This document shows positions 35,529-44,882 of a stretch of DNA of 64,000 nt, in pieces; position 1 is the stretch's first letter, and the number at the start of each line of letters is the position of its first letter. The notes under the pieces are model-generated. The model made no database searches. It worked only from the letters and a program-made list of their open reading frames with translations, and was not told where the DNA came from. Made by a program: the position numbers and the translations under genes. Location: positions 1-64,000 of the forward strand of contig JACKLK010000012.1 of NCBI GenBank assembly GCA_024236015.1, in the 5' to 3' direction. This DNA is from Rhodoferax sp. (lineage in GTDB: Bacteria; Pseudomonadota; Gammaproteobacteria; Burkholderiales; Burkholderiaceae_C).

Positions 35529-36614
35529 ATGCACGCGCACAACGACAACAACGACGACCAGGGCCTTGCCGACGCAGGCCGCACCGGCCCCTCACCCGCA
35601 GCTCCGGCGGCCACGGCCCTGGTGCTGGGCGCCGGCGGCGGCATTGGCGGCGAGATGGCGCGCCAGCTGCTGCAGGCCGGCTGGCGGGTGCGCGCGCTCA
35701 AGCGCGCCCTGGGTGCGCCGCGCGTGTGGCAGGGCGGCATCGAATGGATCGACGGCGACGCGCTGGTGCGCGAACAGGTGCTGGACGCCGCCCGGGGCTG
35801 CGCCGTCATCGTGCATGCGGTCAACCCGCCCGGTTACCGCAACTGGTCGACGCTGGTATTGCCGATGGTGGACAACACGATTGCCGCGGCCCGGGCGCAC
35901 GGTGCGACCATCGTCCTGCCCGGCACGGTCTACAACTATGGGCCGGACGCCTATGCCAGGCCGCTGCACGAGTCGTCGCCGCAGAACCCGGCCACGCGCA
36001 AGGGCGCGATCCGCGTCGAGATGGAACGCCACCTGCAGGACGCCACCGGCGACGGCCGGGTGCGCGTGATCATCGTGCGCGCGGGCGACTTCTTCGGGCC
36101 GCGCAGCGGCAACAACTGGTTCGCCCAAGGCATGGTCAAGCCCGGCCGGCCGGTGCGCCAGGTGTCGCTGCCGTCCGACCCCGGCGTCGGCCACCAGTTC
36201 GCCTACCTGCCCGACGTGGCGCGCACCATGCTGCAACTGCTGGCGCGGCGTGCGCAGCTGCCGCCGTTCGCGCGTTTCCACATGCGCGGGCACTGGGACG
36301 CGGACGGCGCCGAAATGGGTCGCGCCGTGCAGCGCGTCGTGGCCCGGCGCTGCGGCACGTCGCCAACGCTGCGGCGGTTCCCGTGGTGGCTGGTCCGCCT
36401 GGTGGCGCCGTTCCACACCACGATGCGCGAGTTGCTGGAGATGCGTTACCTGTGGCGGCAGCCGGTGCAGATGGGCAACGAGCGCCTGGTCGCCCTGCTG
36501 GGCGCCGAACCCCACACACCGCTGGAGCAGGCGATCGAACAGACGCTCGAGGGCATGGGGTGTCTGGAGGGCGGCCGGCCGACACAGGCCCGCGAGCACA
36601 CGACCTGGGCCTGA
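35529..36614 (+). CDS. NAD-dependent epimerase/dehydratase-like (extended SDR) protein
   Basis: 361 residues. A polar N-terminal stretch of about 30 residues precedes the Rossmann motif LVLGAGGGIGGEM. The fold looks like NAD(P)-binding epimerase/reductases acting on small molecules (YNYGPDAYARPLHE, RAGDFFGPRSG). There is no clear catalytic YxxxK, so it may be an atypical reductase. GGAG precedes the start (35518-35521). Likely target of the divergent LysR. Confidence 0.85.
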   Translation: MHAHNDNNDDQGLADAGRTGPSPAAPAATALVLGAGGGIGGEMARQLLQAGWRVRALKRALGAPRVWQGGIEWIDGDALVREQVLDAARGCAVIVHAVNPPGYRNWSTLVLPMVDNTIAAARAHGATIVLPGTVYNYGPDAYARPLHESSPQNPATRKGAIRVEMERHLQDATGDGRVRVIIVRAGDFFGPRSGNNWFAQGMVKPGRPVRQVSLPSDPGVGHQFAYLPDVARTMLQLLARRAQLPPFARFHMRGHWDADGAEMGRAVQRVVARRCGTSPTLRRFPWWLVRLVAPFHTTMRELLEMRYLWRQPVQMGNERLVALLGAEPHTPLEQAIEQTLEGMGCLEGGRPTQAREHTTWA

Positions 36615-36654
36615 AGAACTGGGGGGCGGGTCATTGGCCTCTATGCAGAAGGAG

Positions 36655-36724
36655 GGGGTCAGGTCTTTACCTTCTATCCGGGACTACAAGATACAGACCT
36701 GACCCCGACACAACACCTGACCCC
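36655..36724. repeat. REP-doublet-like inverted repeat, copy 2
   Basis: Left arm GGGGTCAGGTCTTTAC (36655-36670) is identical to that of copy 1. The right arm at 36691-36706 is its complement with two changes, and a third partial half (ACCTGACCCC) ends at 36724. Confidence 0.8.
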
Positions 36725-36729
36725 ACGCA

Positions 36730-36757
36730 CCCGGCAGCCGGCAAGGCGGCTGCCGGG
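36730..36757 (-). terminator. hairpin after the lipoprotein gene
   Basis: 10-bp perfect stem CCCGGCAGCC / GGCTGCCGGG with an 8-base loop, 12 bp beyond the lipoprotein stop codon on the minus strand. Confidence 0.5.
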
Positions 36758-36768
36758 CGACGGGCGCC

Positions 36769-37734
36769 TTACAGGAAGGTGAAGGTCACCGTGTAGGGCA
36801 GCGTGACCGGCTGGCCGGTGAGGCTCAACGTGGCGTTCACGGTGCCCACGTTGCCGGAATACGAACAGCTGTTGACCGTCAGGCTGCCGCCGCCGGAAGT
36901 GCCGAGATCGGTGAAGACCGGGTCCGAGGCCAGGTCGGAGCAGAACTCGGACTGGTTGGCCGGCGCATCGACACCGCCGACGTCGAACGTGGTCGCCGGT
37001 TGGCCCGACACGGACACGGCGACGCGCACGGTGCCGGTTCCACCACCACCGCCGCCGCTGTTCACGACCACCGTCGCATAGGCGCTCAGGAAATCGAATC
37101 CGTTCGGAGCGGTGAAGTTCGGGTTGACCGCCAGCGCCAGCAGGGCCTGGTGGCTGGCACCGGCCGCGGCCAGGGCTTCGAGCACGTCGTCCAGCAGTTC
37201 GCCATTGGTGGCGGCGAAGGCGGTGGTCAAGGGGTTGGCGCCGGACAGGGTGGCCGTCATGCCGAGCGCGTCGCTGACCATCTGCAGGGCCGCGCTGATC
37301 CGGGCCGGGGTGATGGCCTGCAAGGTGCTTGCGTTGATGCCGCCGAACCAGGTGGCGGGCGTGGCGCCGCCCAGGTTCGCCACGATCAGGTCGGTCAGCG
37401 GCGTGATGTTGACGGTGCCGAAGTTGATCGCGATCGAGTGGTATGGCGTGTTGTTCGCGGCACCGCCGACCGTGCCGCCGGTGACGCGCACCGCGCATGG
37501 CAGGGTCTGGCCGGACGTCGTGACCTGCCAGGCACCGGTGGCCAGCGTGGTCGCGCTCATCGCGCTGCCGCCGGCGCAGGTCACCGAGACGGTGCCGCCG
37601 ACGATGGGAGCGCCCACGGCGGCCACGCCGCTCAGGACCGGCGTGCCGGCGCCACCATCACCACCACCGCCACAACCGGCCAGCAAGACCGCAGACAGGC
37701 CGGACACCAGCGCCACATGCTTCAACAATTTCAT
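36769..37734 (-). CDS. lipoprotein of unknown function
   Basis: 321-residue predicted lipoprotein: signal with lipobox LLAGC, then a Gly-rich linker. The body has repeated small beta-rich segments (VLSGVAAVGAPIVGGTVSVTC) and an alpha-helical middle. The start at 37734 is the signal-peptide Met with GAGAG upstream; the frame is open to 37920. Similar proteins occur in Burkholderiales but I know of no function. It is divergent from the LuxR regulator. Confidence 0.82.
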   Translation of the reverse strand: MKLLKHVALVSGLSAVLLAGCGGGGDGGAGTPVLSGVAAVGAPIVGGTVSVTCAGGSAMSATTLATGAWQVTTSGQTLPCAVRVTGGTVGGAANNTPYHSIAINFGTVNITPLTDLIVANLGGATPATWFGGINASTLQAITPARISAALQMVSDALGMTATLSGANPLTTAFAATNGELLDDVLEALAAAGASHQALLALAVNPNFTAPNGFDFLSAYATVVVNSGGGGGGTGTVRVAVSVSGQPATTFDVGGVDAPANQSEFCSDLASDPVFTDLGTSGGGSLTVNSCSYSGNVGTVNATLSLTGQPVTLPYTVTFTFL

Positions 37735-37894
37735 GAAAATACTCTCAGGGTTGGAAAGAAAAAACGGATCCGCGGACCGCCCCACAACCGGGTCGCCGCC
37801 GACCTGCACCATGCTAGGGTGCTGCCGCGCAACGTCATCGTCCGAACGGACTACACTGCCCAAAAAACCACACCCGCCAGTCTCTTTCCCCCCC

Positions 37895-39010
37895 ATGCAC
37901 GACGCGCTGATCGACCGCATCTACGAATCCTCGTTTGTTCCCGAAAACTGGCCCGGCGTGCTCGACGACCTGGCCGCCTTGACCGACGCCAGCGGCGGGC
38001 TGCTGTTCGCGGTGCGCGACAAGGTGCTGAACTGGACTTCCTCCGACAGCCTAGGCCCGGTGTTCCAGTCCTACGTCAGCGACGGCTGGTTCAGCCGTTG
38101 CACGCGGCGGGTCTGCCTGTTCAGCCGCAACCAGCCGAGTTTCCTGGTCGAACACGACTTCTGGACGCCGGACGAACTCGACGCCAACCCGATCTACCGC
38201 GATTTCTTCCGCCCGCGCGGCCTGGGCTGGTCGGCCGGCACCGGGCTGATGATGCCCACCGGCGACAACATCGTGTTCAGCATCGAGCGCGCCTTCGACC
38301 GCGGCCCGATCGAACTCGAGCGGGTCCACGCCCTCAATGCGCTGCGCCCGCACCTGGCCCGCGCGGCGCTGATCGCGGCCCGGCTGGGCCTGCGCAGCGC
38401 CAGCACCGCCAGCGATGCGCTGGCCGCGATGGGCCTGCCCGCGCTGGTGCTCGACGAGAGCGCGACCGTGATTGAGGCCAACGCGCTGATGCAGGAACTT
38501 GACGAACACGTGCACTGGCGCGCGCTCGACCGCATCGTGCTGCGCGACGCAACGGCCGACGCGCTGTTGCGCCGCGCCTTGTCGGCACCGCCCGGCAATA
38601 CGGATGTCGACGCCGGCGTGCAGTCGTTTGCGCTGCGCGCGCAGGACGGCCGTGCGTCGCGGGTCGGCCATCTGGTCCCGATCCGGCGCGCGGCGCACGA
38701 CATCTTCGGGCGCTCGTATGCGGTGCTGGTGATCACGCCGGTCACCACGCGGCGCGCGCCGCCCGTGGAATTGCTGCGTTCCTTGTTCGACCTCACGCCG
38801 TCCGAGGCCCGCGTGGCCCGCAGCCTGGCCGGCGGCGACTCGCTCGACGACATCGCCGCCGATGGCGGCGTGTCGCGCAACACGGTGCGCGCGCAGCTGC
38901 GCCAGGTCATGGACAAGACCGGCTGCACCCGCCAGGCGGAAGTCACGGCGCTGATGGCGAACATCGCGATCGGGCAGCCGGCCGTCACCGCGGACGGCAG
39001 CGGGCGCTGA
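37895..39010 (+). CDS. LuxR-type helix-turn-helix transcriptional regulator
   Basis: 371 residues. The C-terminal HTH is at about residues 300-360 (LTPSEARVARSLAGGDSLDDIAADGGVSRNTVRAQLRQVMDKTGC). The N-terminal two thirds is a sensor region without a recognised domain, with a possible PAS-like part near residue 190 (LPALVLDESATVIEANALM). The start at 37895 follows a pyrimidine-rich stretch with no strong ribosome site. Divergent from the lipoprotein gene by 160 bp. Confidence 0.88.
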   Translation: MHDALIDRIYESSFVPENWPGVLDDLAALTDASGGLLFAVRDKVLNWTSSDSLGPVFQSYVSDGWFSRCTRRVCLFSRNQPSFLVEHDFWTPDELDANPIYRDFFRPRGLGWSAGTGLMMPTGDNIVFSIERAFDRGPIELERVHALNALRPHLARAALIAARLGLRSASTASDALAAMGLPALVLDESATVIEANALMQELDEHVHWRALDRIVLRDATADALLRRALSAPPGNTDVDAGVQSFALRAQDGRASRVGHLVPIRRAAHDIFGRSYAVLVITPVTTRRAPPVELLRSLFDLTPSEARVARSLAGGDSLDDIAADGGVSRNTVRAQLRQVMDKTGCTRQAEVTALMANIAIGQPAVTADGSGR

Positions 39011-39134
39011 CGCCAGGGCCTCGGCCGCACCGTGCCAGGCCGACGGGTCGGGCGCCGGCGCCACGCAGCGGCCACCGACGCCACACACCGGGCCGAAGCC
39101 ATCGCTGCCGGGGCCGTGGCCGGCCGCCGCAGCG

Positions 39135-40091
39135 CTACGGGCGCACCACGGCCGATGCCGGCCGGGCCGCCAGCGTCGGTGAACCCATGGTCGTCTGCCA
39201 GCCCCGGGACGGCATCAGTTCGCGCACGATGTCGGCCACCGCCCGCACGGCGGCGCTGGGCTGGCGCCGCCCGCCCACGGCCAGGCTGAAGGTCTGGCGC
39301 AGCACCGGGTTCACGATGCGGGTGGCCGCCAACACGCCGGCGGCCACCTCGACCGCGACCCAGGGCCAGGTCGCGACCATGCAGAAGTCGCCTTGCGCCG
39401 TGAAGTGCTTGACCAGGCTGGCCGAATTGACCTCCTGCGCGATGTTCAGCCGCAGGCCGCGCCGGCGCGCCTCCTCCTCGAGCAGCATGCGCCCGCCGTT
39501 GGGCGCCGTGGGCGCGACCAATGCGACGTCGGCCAGTGCGCTGAACGGCAGCGTCGGGCGCGCCGTCTGCGCAGCCCCCGCCCTGGACACCAGCAGCAGC
39601 GGCAACGAGAACAGCGGCCAGGCCTCGATGTGTTCGGGCGACGGCGCACGCGACATCACACCCAGGTCGCAGCGGCCGTCAGCCAGCCATTCCTCGATCT
39701 GGTGGGTGGTGCCGTCGCTGATCTGCAGCCGTATCGACGGATGACGCTGGCGCGTGACCGTCAGCAGGTCGTGCGCCAGCGGCCAGCTGACACTGGGCTG
39801 CACGGCAAACCGCACGGTGCCCGACACGGCGCCGGTGAGGTCGGCCAGCAGGCTGGTCAGCGACTGCACGTCGGCCAGCAGGGCATTGGCGCGCGGCAGC
39901 AGCGCGCGTCCGGCGGCGGTCAACGCGGCGCCGCGCCCGGTGCGGTCGAACAGGCGTGCGCCGAGTTCGGCCTCGAGTTGCGACACCGCCTTGCTGACCG
40001 AGGACTGGGTCGTGCCGGCCAGCGTGGCGGCGCGCGAAAAGCTGCCGGTGGCGGCGACGTCGAGGAACAGCTTGAACCTGGTGGTCTCCAT
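39135..40091 (-). CDS. LysR regulator, paralogue A (Bug-sulfatase module 3)
   Basis: 318 residues. N-terminal winged helix (METTRFKLFLDVAATGSFSRAATLAGTTQSSVSKAVSQLE) and a ligand domain. It is closely similar along its length to the LysR at 43944-44858 (shared FLDVAATGSFSR, LFERTGRGA/LFDRTGRGA, GTTHQIEEWL). It follows the alpha/beta hydrolase gene by 59 bp on the same strand and probably controls the divergent Bug-sulfatase pair. Confidence 0.92.
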   Translation of the reverse strand: METTRFKLFLDVAATGSFSRAATLAGTTQSSVSKAVSQLEAELGARLFDRTGRGAALTAAGRALLPRANALLADVQSLTSLLADLTGAVSGTVRFAVQPSVSWPLAHDLLTVTRQRHPSIRLQISDGTTHQIEEWLADGRCDLGVMSRAPSPEHIEAWPLFSLPLLLVSRAGAAQTARPTLPFSALADVALVAPTAPNGGRMLLEEEARRRGLRLNIAQEVNSASLVKHFTAQGDFCMVATWPWVAVEVAAGVLAATRIVNPVLRQTFSLAVGGRRQPSAAVRAVADIVRELMPSRGWQTTMGSPTLAARPASAVVRP

Positions 40092-40150
40092 GGCCTCATG
40101 CCCCTGTGCCGTGGACGCAGTTCATGCGAATCCGGGACCGCCTGCGGGGC

Positions 40151-41143
40151 TCACACCGCCCCGTGGGCAGGGCCTTCGTTCGCGGGACGCAGACACGCGA
40201 GCAGCGCCCGGACCGCGGCATCGACATGGGCACGCGCCACCGGGTTGACACCGCCATGGCGCAGGAATCCGTGGGGCATGTCGGGCGCGACATGGACCTG
40301 CACGTCGGCTCCGGCGGCGCGCAACAACTGCGCGTAGGCATGGCCTTCGTCGTGCAGCGGGTCGTGCCAGGCCAGCGCCACCACCGTGGGCGGCGGCCTT
40401 CTCGTCCAGCGCTGGCGCATCAGCACCGCGCGCGCATCGTCCGTGATCGACGCGCCGCCGGCCAGCTGCTGCCAGAACGCCAGCATGCCGGCACGGGTCA
40501 GGCCCGGCCCGTCGCCGCGCCCGGTGTAGCTCGCATTGTCGAAATCGACGTCGGCCACGGGATAGAACAACAAGGCGGCGGCCGTGGCCAGGTCGGGGTT
40601 GGCATGCATCGCGTGCGCGGCCAGGTGCCCGCCCGCGCTGTCGCCGCCCACGGCCAGGCGGCTGCAACCCCAGGCGGCGAGCTGCGTCGCGGCCCAGGCA
40701 TAAGCCTGGGCGGCATCGTCGCAGGGGGCGGGAAACGGATGCTCCGGCGCCTTGCGGTATTCGACGCTGAGCACGCGGCAACCGAGCTGCTGCGCCAGGT
40801 AGGCGCAGGCGGCGTCATGGGTGTCGAGGTCGCCGAGCACCCAGCCCCCGCCGTGGAAGAACACCAGCAGCACATCGTCGGCAGCGCCGCGCGGGCGCCC
40901 GGCGGCGGGCCGGTACAGCCGCGCCGGCAGGCTGCGGCCGGGCAAGGGCACGGACAGGTCCTCGCGTTGCGCCGGCACGCGCGCCTCGGGCGGGGCGTAC
41001 ACCGCGATGCTGTCGCGCATGAACTGGCGCTGGCGTTGCGGCGTCAGTTCATGCGCCGGAACGGCGGCGGCCCAGCGGCCGACACGGATCAGCATGTCGC
41101 GGCAGGTCGGATCGAGCGCGGAGGGCTTGGTGTTCGGGTTCAT
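40151..41143 (-). CDS. alpha/beta hydrolase, hormone-sensitive-lipase type
   Basis: 330-residue carboxylic-ester hydrolase. Oxyanion-hole motif HGGGW (97-101) and nucleophile GGDSAG with Ser169; the acid and His are in DPLHDEG and DMPHGF. There is no signal peptide, so it is cytoplasmic. It is divergent from the Bug-sulfatase pair, with the shared promoter block between them, and precedes its LysR gene. It could remove an acyl or aryl ester from the imported compound (inference). Confidence 0.9.
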   Translation of the reverse strand: MNPNTKPSALDPTCRDMLIRVGRWAAAVPAHELTPQRQRQFMRDSIAVYAPPEARVPAQREDLSVPLPGRSLPARLYRPAAGRPRGAADDVLLVFFHGGGWVLGDLDTHDAACAYLAQQLGCRVLSVEYRKAPEHPFPAPCDDAAQAYAWAATQLAAWGCSRLAVGGDSAGGHLAAHAMHANPDLATAAALLFYPVADVDFDNASYTGRGDGPGLTRAGMLAFWQQLAGGASITDDARAVLMRQRWTRRPPPTVVALAWHDPLHDEGHAYAQLLRAAGADVQVHVAPDMPHGFLRHGGVNPVARAHVDAAVRALLACLRPANEGPAHGAV

Positions 41144-41259
41144 GCCGGTGAATATACGTTGCGCGCCGATCGTGTCGGCGCACCGTGTCCGCAGCGCCGG
41201 CCTGGCCGGCAAGCTGCGGCTCGGCGCTGTGCCGGCGGGTACTGGTGCATTCCAATGTC

Positions 41260-41314
41260 GAATATCTGATATCGCCGCATTCTGGTTTCAATGGTACAGC
41301 CGCGTTCCTAGAAT
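41260..41314 (+). promoter_or_regulatory. LysR-regulated promoter block of Bug-sulfatase module 3
   Basis: GAATATCTGATATCG...CATTC (41260-41282) followed, at fixed distance, by a -10 box TAGAAT (41309-41314). The same arrangement with the same spacing occurs at 44883-44937. GAAT/ATTC ends form an inverted repeat and GATATC is itself palindromic. Confidence 0.65.
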
Positions 41315-41391
41315 TTGCGGCAACCCGCAGCGAACACGCCGGGAACCAGGATGGCGGGTTGCATCCATTGCCCTTTGAAGGAGACATCACC

Positions 41392-42381
41392 ATGCTTGCA
41401 TCGTTTTCCGTGTCGCGGCGCGCCGGCGCCTTCCTGGTGGCCGGCTTGCTGGCCGCCTGCGCCTTGCCGCTGGCCGCGCAGGACTGGCCGAACCGCCCGA
41501 TCAAGCTGATCGTGCCGCATTCGCCGGGCGGCGCCACCGACGCGGTGGCGCGGCTGGTGGCGCAGCCGCTGGGCGAGGCGCTGGGCCAGTCCATCGTGGT
41601 CGAGAACAAGCCGGGTGCCGGCGGGATCCTGGGTACCGACATCGCGGCCAAGGCGCCGGCCGACGGCTATACGCTGCTGATGCTGGTCGACGCCAACACC
41701 ATCTATCCGTCGACGACGCTCAAGCTCAACCACGACCCGGCCGGCAGCTTCGCGCCGATCAGCCTGATCGGCCGTGGCTCGCATGTGCTGGTGCTGCACC
41801 CCTCGGTGCCGGCCAGCAACCTGCAGGAACTGATCGCCTACATCCGCGCCAACCCGGGGCAGTTGTCGGCGGCCTTGCCCAGTTACGGCGGACCGCAGCA
41901 CCTGGCGCTGGAGATGATCAAGTCGAACGCGAAGATCGACGTCACGCCCATCCCCTACAAGGGCGGCGGCCAGGCCATCACCGATATCGTGGGCGGCCAG
42001 GTCAAGTTCGGCGTGCTGGGCATGGCGCCGGCCGTGCCGCACATCAAGGCCGGCAAGCTCAAGGCGATCGCGGTCACGGGCTCGACCCGATCCGGCGCGT
42101 TGCCGGACGTGCCCACCGTGGCCGAGTCGGGCATCCCCGGCTTCGAGACCAACCAGTGGCAGTCGATGGTGGCGCCGGCCGGCACGCCGCCGGCCATCGT
42201 CAACCGCATCCACGCCGAGCTGGTCAAGGTCATGCAGATGCCCGCGGTCAAGGACAAGCTGGCCACCATCGGCATGGACAACTCCAGCAGCCCCTCGCCC
42301 GAAGCCTTGGGCAAGCTGATCCGCGATGAGCTCGACCGCTGGCCCGGCATCGTCAAGACCGCCGGCATCAAACCCGAATGA
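41392..42381 (+). CDS. Bug-family TTT substrate-binding receptor (third)
   Basis: 329-residue periplasmic receptor with a signal peptide to about residue 26 (ending PLAAQ) and the Bug signature WPNRPIKLIVPHSPGGATDA, then VENKPGAGGILG. AAGGAG precedes the start. Its stop overlaps the downstream sulfatase start (ATGA), so the two are translationally coupled. The ligand is presumably the sulfatase substrate or its product. Confidence 0.93.
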   Translation: MLASFSVSRRAGAFLVAGLLAACALPLAAQDWPNRPIKLIVPHSPGGATDAVARLVAQPLGEALGQSIVVENKPGAGGILGTDIAAKAPADGYTLLMLVDANTIYPSTTLKLNHDPAGSFAPISLIGRGSHVLVLHPSVPASNLQELIAYIRANPGQLSAALPSYGGPQHLALEMIKSNAKIDVTPIPYKGGGQAITDIVGGQVKFGVLGMAPAVPHIKAGKLKAIAVTGSTRSGALPDVPTVAESGIPGFETNQWQSMVAPAGTPPAIVNRIHAELVKVMQMPAVKDKLATIGMDNSSSPSPEALGKLIRDELDRWPGIVKTAGIKPE

Positions 42382-43922
42382 CGACATCCATGCACAACAG
42401 ACGCCCGAACATCCTGTTCATCACCTCCGACCAGCAACGTGGCGACTGTTACGGATTCGAAGGCCGCAAGGTCAAGACGCCGCACCTGGACGACATGGCG
42501 CGTTCGGGCACGCGTTTCAACGCCTGCATCACGCCCAACCTGGTGTGCCAGCCGTCGCGTTCGTCCATCCTGACCGGGCTGCTGCCGCGCACCCATGGCG
42601 TGTCGGACAACGGCATCGAGCTGGCCGACGCGATCGGCGAGGCGGGTTTTGCCGGCAGCCTGTCACGGGCTGGCTACCGCACCGCGATGATCGGCAAGGC
42701 CCACTTCAAGACCTCGCACACCTTCGCGCCCACCGGTTCGCCGGAATGCCGCGAGAGCAGCGCGCGTTACGGCGCCGACTGGATGGGGCCCTACATGGGT
42801 TTCGACCAGGTCGAGCTGATGCTCGAGGGGCACAACCATTTTCCGCCGATGCAGCCGCCACTGGGCCAGCACTACGAACGCTGGTACCACATGGATGGCC
42901 GCGGCGAGGAGCGCACCGCGTTGTACCGGCAGGCGGTGACGCCGCCGATCGGCGCGCACGAGACCTGGAACTCGGCGCTGCCGGTGGCCTGGCACAACTC
43001 GACCTGGATCGGCGACCGCACCATCGACTTCCTGCGCCAGCGGCGCGAGCAGCCGTTCTGCGTGTGGGCCTCGTTCCCCGACCCGCACCATCCGTTCGAC
43101 GCGCCCGAGCCCTGGTGCCATCTGCACCATCCGGACGAGGTCGACCTGCCCGAACACCGCACGCTGGATCTGGACCGCCGGCCCTGGTGGCACCGTGCCA
43201 GCCTGGAAGGTTCGCCGAAGATGGAAAACGAGCGGCTGCGCGCATTCCGCGAGAAGTCATCACGCACGCCGCGCCAGTCGGACGAACAGCTGCGCCATCT
43301 CATCGCCAACTACTACGGCATGATTTCTCTGATCGACCACCAGGTCGGGCGCATCCGCATCGCGCTGCGCGAGCTGGGCCTGCACGAGGACACCATCGTC
43401 GTCTATTCCACCGACCACGGGGACTGGCTCGGCGACCACGGCCTGCTGCTCAAGGGGCCGATGGCCTACGAGGGCCTGCTGCGCGTCGGCATGTTGTTCG
43501 AAGGGCCGGGCGTGCCGGCCGGCAAGGTGGTGCAGGACCCGGTGTCCACGCTGGACCTGGCGCAGACCTTCTGCGACTACGGCCAGGCGCCGCTGGACGA
43601 CACGGTGCACAGCCGCAGCCTGCGCCCGCTGCTCGAGCGCGACGACGCCAGCCGCGATTTCGCGTATTCGGAATGGGACCTGCGTGCATCGCGCTCGGGG
43701 GTCGACCTGCAACTGCGCACGGTGCGCACGCAGCGCCACAAGCTGACGATGGAGCTGATCAGCGGCGCCGGCGAACTCTACGACCTGCAGGAAGACCCGA
43801 CCGAGATGCACAACCGCTTCGACGATGCGGCGCTGGCCACGGTTCGACGCGAGCTGCAGGACATGATCGCCAGCCGGCCGGATGATGCCTGCGCGCCCTT
43901 GCCGCAGGTGGGCATGGCCTGA
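42378..43922 (+). CDS. cytoplasmic type I sulfatase (third)
   Basis: 514-residue sulfatase with formylglycine motif CQPSR (Cys57) followed by ILTGLLP. Metal motifs are ITSDQQRGDCYG and STDHGDWLGDHG. No signal peptide. The start at 42378 overlaps the Bug stop; Met5 at 42390 is an alternative. It is similar in layout to choline-sulfatase and phosphonate monoester hydrolase groups, so the substrate is open. It forms the tightest receptor-sulfatase pair of the window. Confidence 0.92.
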   Translation: MTTSMHNRRPNILFITSDQQRGDCYGFEGRKVKTPHLDDMARSGTRFNACITPNLVCQPSRSSILTGLLPRTHGVSDNGIELADAIGEAGFAGSLSRAGYRTAMIGKAHFKTSHTFAPTGSPECRESSARYGADWMGPYMGFDQVELMLEGHNHFPPMQPPLGQHYERWYHMDGRGEERTALYRQAVTPPIGAHETWNSALPVAWHNSTWIGDRTIDFLRQRREQPFCVWASFPDPHHPFDAPEPWCHLHHPDEVDLPEHRTLDLDRRPWWHRASLEGSPKMENERLRAFREKSSRTPRQSDEQLRHLIANYYGMISLIDHQVGRIRIALRELGLHEDTIVVYSTDHGDWLGDHGLLLKGPMAYEGLLRVGMLFEGPGVPAGKVVQDPVSTLDLAQTFCDYGQAPLDDTVHSRSLRPLLERDDASRDFAYSEWDLRASRSGVDLQLRTVRTQRHKLTMELISGAGELYDLQEDPTEMHNRFDDAALATVRRELQDMIASRPDDACAPLPQVGMA

Positions 43923-43939
43923 GCGCGCAGCCTGCGCGC
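43923..43939. terminator. palindromic hairpin between convergent genes
   Basis: GCGCGCAG / CTGCGCGC around one base, in the 21-bp gap between the third sulfatase (plus) and LysR paralogue B (minus). Confidence 0.45.
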
Positions 43940-43943
43940 GGGC

Positions 43944-44858
43944 TCAGGCGGGCTGCGTCGCGCGCCAGTCCGGTGGCGGGCGGAAGGCGCGGATCTGCTC
44001 GGCGATACATGCGACGGCCGGTGTCGGATGGCGCCGCGCCGCCAGCGCCAGGTGGTAGGTGTGGCGCAGCTCCGGGCTGACCAGCCGCGCCGCGGCCAGC
44101 TCGCCGCGCGCCACCTCGAGGTAGACCGTCGGCCAGGCCGCGACGGTGCACAGATCGCCACTGGCCACGACACGCTTGATCAGGCCCACGGCATTGATCT
44201 CCAGCACGACACGCAGCGCCATGCCGCGCCGGCTGGCCTCCTCCTCGACCAGCACGCGGCCGCCGTTGCGCGCGGTCGACAACACGAGGTCGATGCCGGC
44301 AAGACGGCTGAACGGCACGCTGGCACGCGCCGTGTGCGCCGCGCCGGCGCGCGACACCAGCAGCAGCGGTACCGAGAACAAGGGGCGCGAGTCGGCGATG
44401 CCCGGGGCCGGCGCGCGCGACAACACGCCGATGTCGCAACGCCCGTCGCCGAGCCACTCCTCGATCTGGTGCGTCGTGCCTTCGGTGATCTGCAGGCGCA
44501 CGTCCGGATACCGGGTGCGGGTCTGCGCCAGCACCACCTCGACCAGCGGCCAGCTCAGGCCGGGCTGGATCGCGATGCGCACGGTGCCCGACACGGCGCC
44601 GCGGCGCTCCGACATCCAGCCCTTGAGCCGCGCGGCGTCGGCCACCAGCGCCTCGGCGCGCGGCAGCAGGTCCCGCCCGGCCGCAGTCAGGGTCGCGCCG
44701 CGGCCGGTGCGCTCGAACAGGCGCACCCCGAGTTCGGTTTCGAGCTGGGTAACCGACTTGCTGACCGTGGACTGTGTCGTCATCGCCAGCGTGGCGGTGC
44801 GCGAGAAGCTGCCGGTGGCGGCAACGTCGAGGAACAGCTGGAGTTCGCGCAATTCCAT
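43944..44858 (-). CDS. LysR regulator, paralogue B (Bug-dehydratase module)
   Basis: 304 residues with an N-terminal winged helix (MELRELQLFLDVAATGSFSRTATLAMTTQSTVSKSVTQLE) and a LysR ligand domain. Paralogue of the LysR at 39135-40091. Divergent from a Bug receptor and the split UxaA-type dehydratase. The promoter block at 44883-44937 begins 25 bp upstream of its start codon. Confidence 0.92.
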   Translation of the reverse strand: MELRELQLFLDVAATGSFSRTATLAMTTQSTVSKSVTQLETELGVRLFERTGRGATLTAAGRDLLPRAEALVADAARLKGWMSERRGAVSGTVRIAIQPGLSWPLVEVVLAQTRTRYPDVRLQITEGTTHQIEEWLGDGRCDIGVLSRAPAPGIADSRPLFSVPLLLVSRAGAAHTARASVPFSRLAGIDLVLSTARNGGRVLVEEEASRRGMALRVVLEINAVGLIKRVVASGDLCTVAAWPTVYLEVARGELAAARLVSPELRHTYHLALAARRHPTPAVACIAEQIRAFRPPPDWRATQPA

Positions 44859-44882
44859 GGCGGGTCGGGCTCAACAGTTTGC

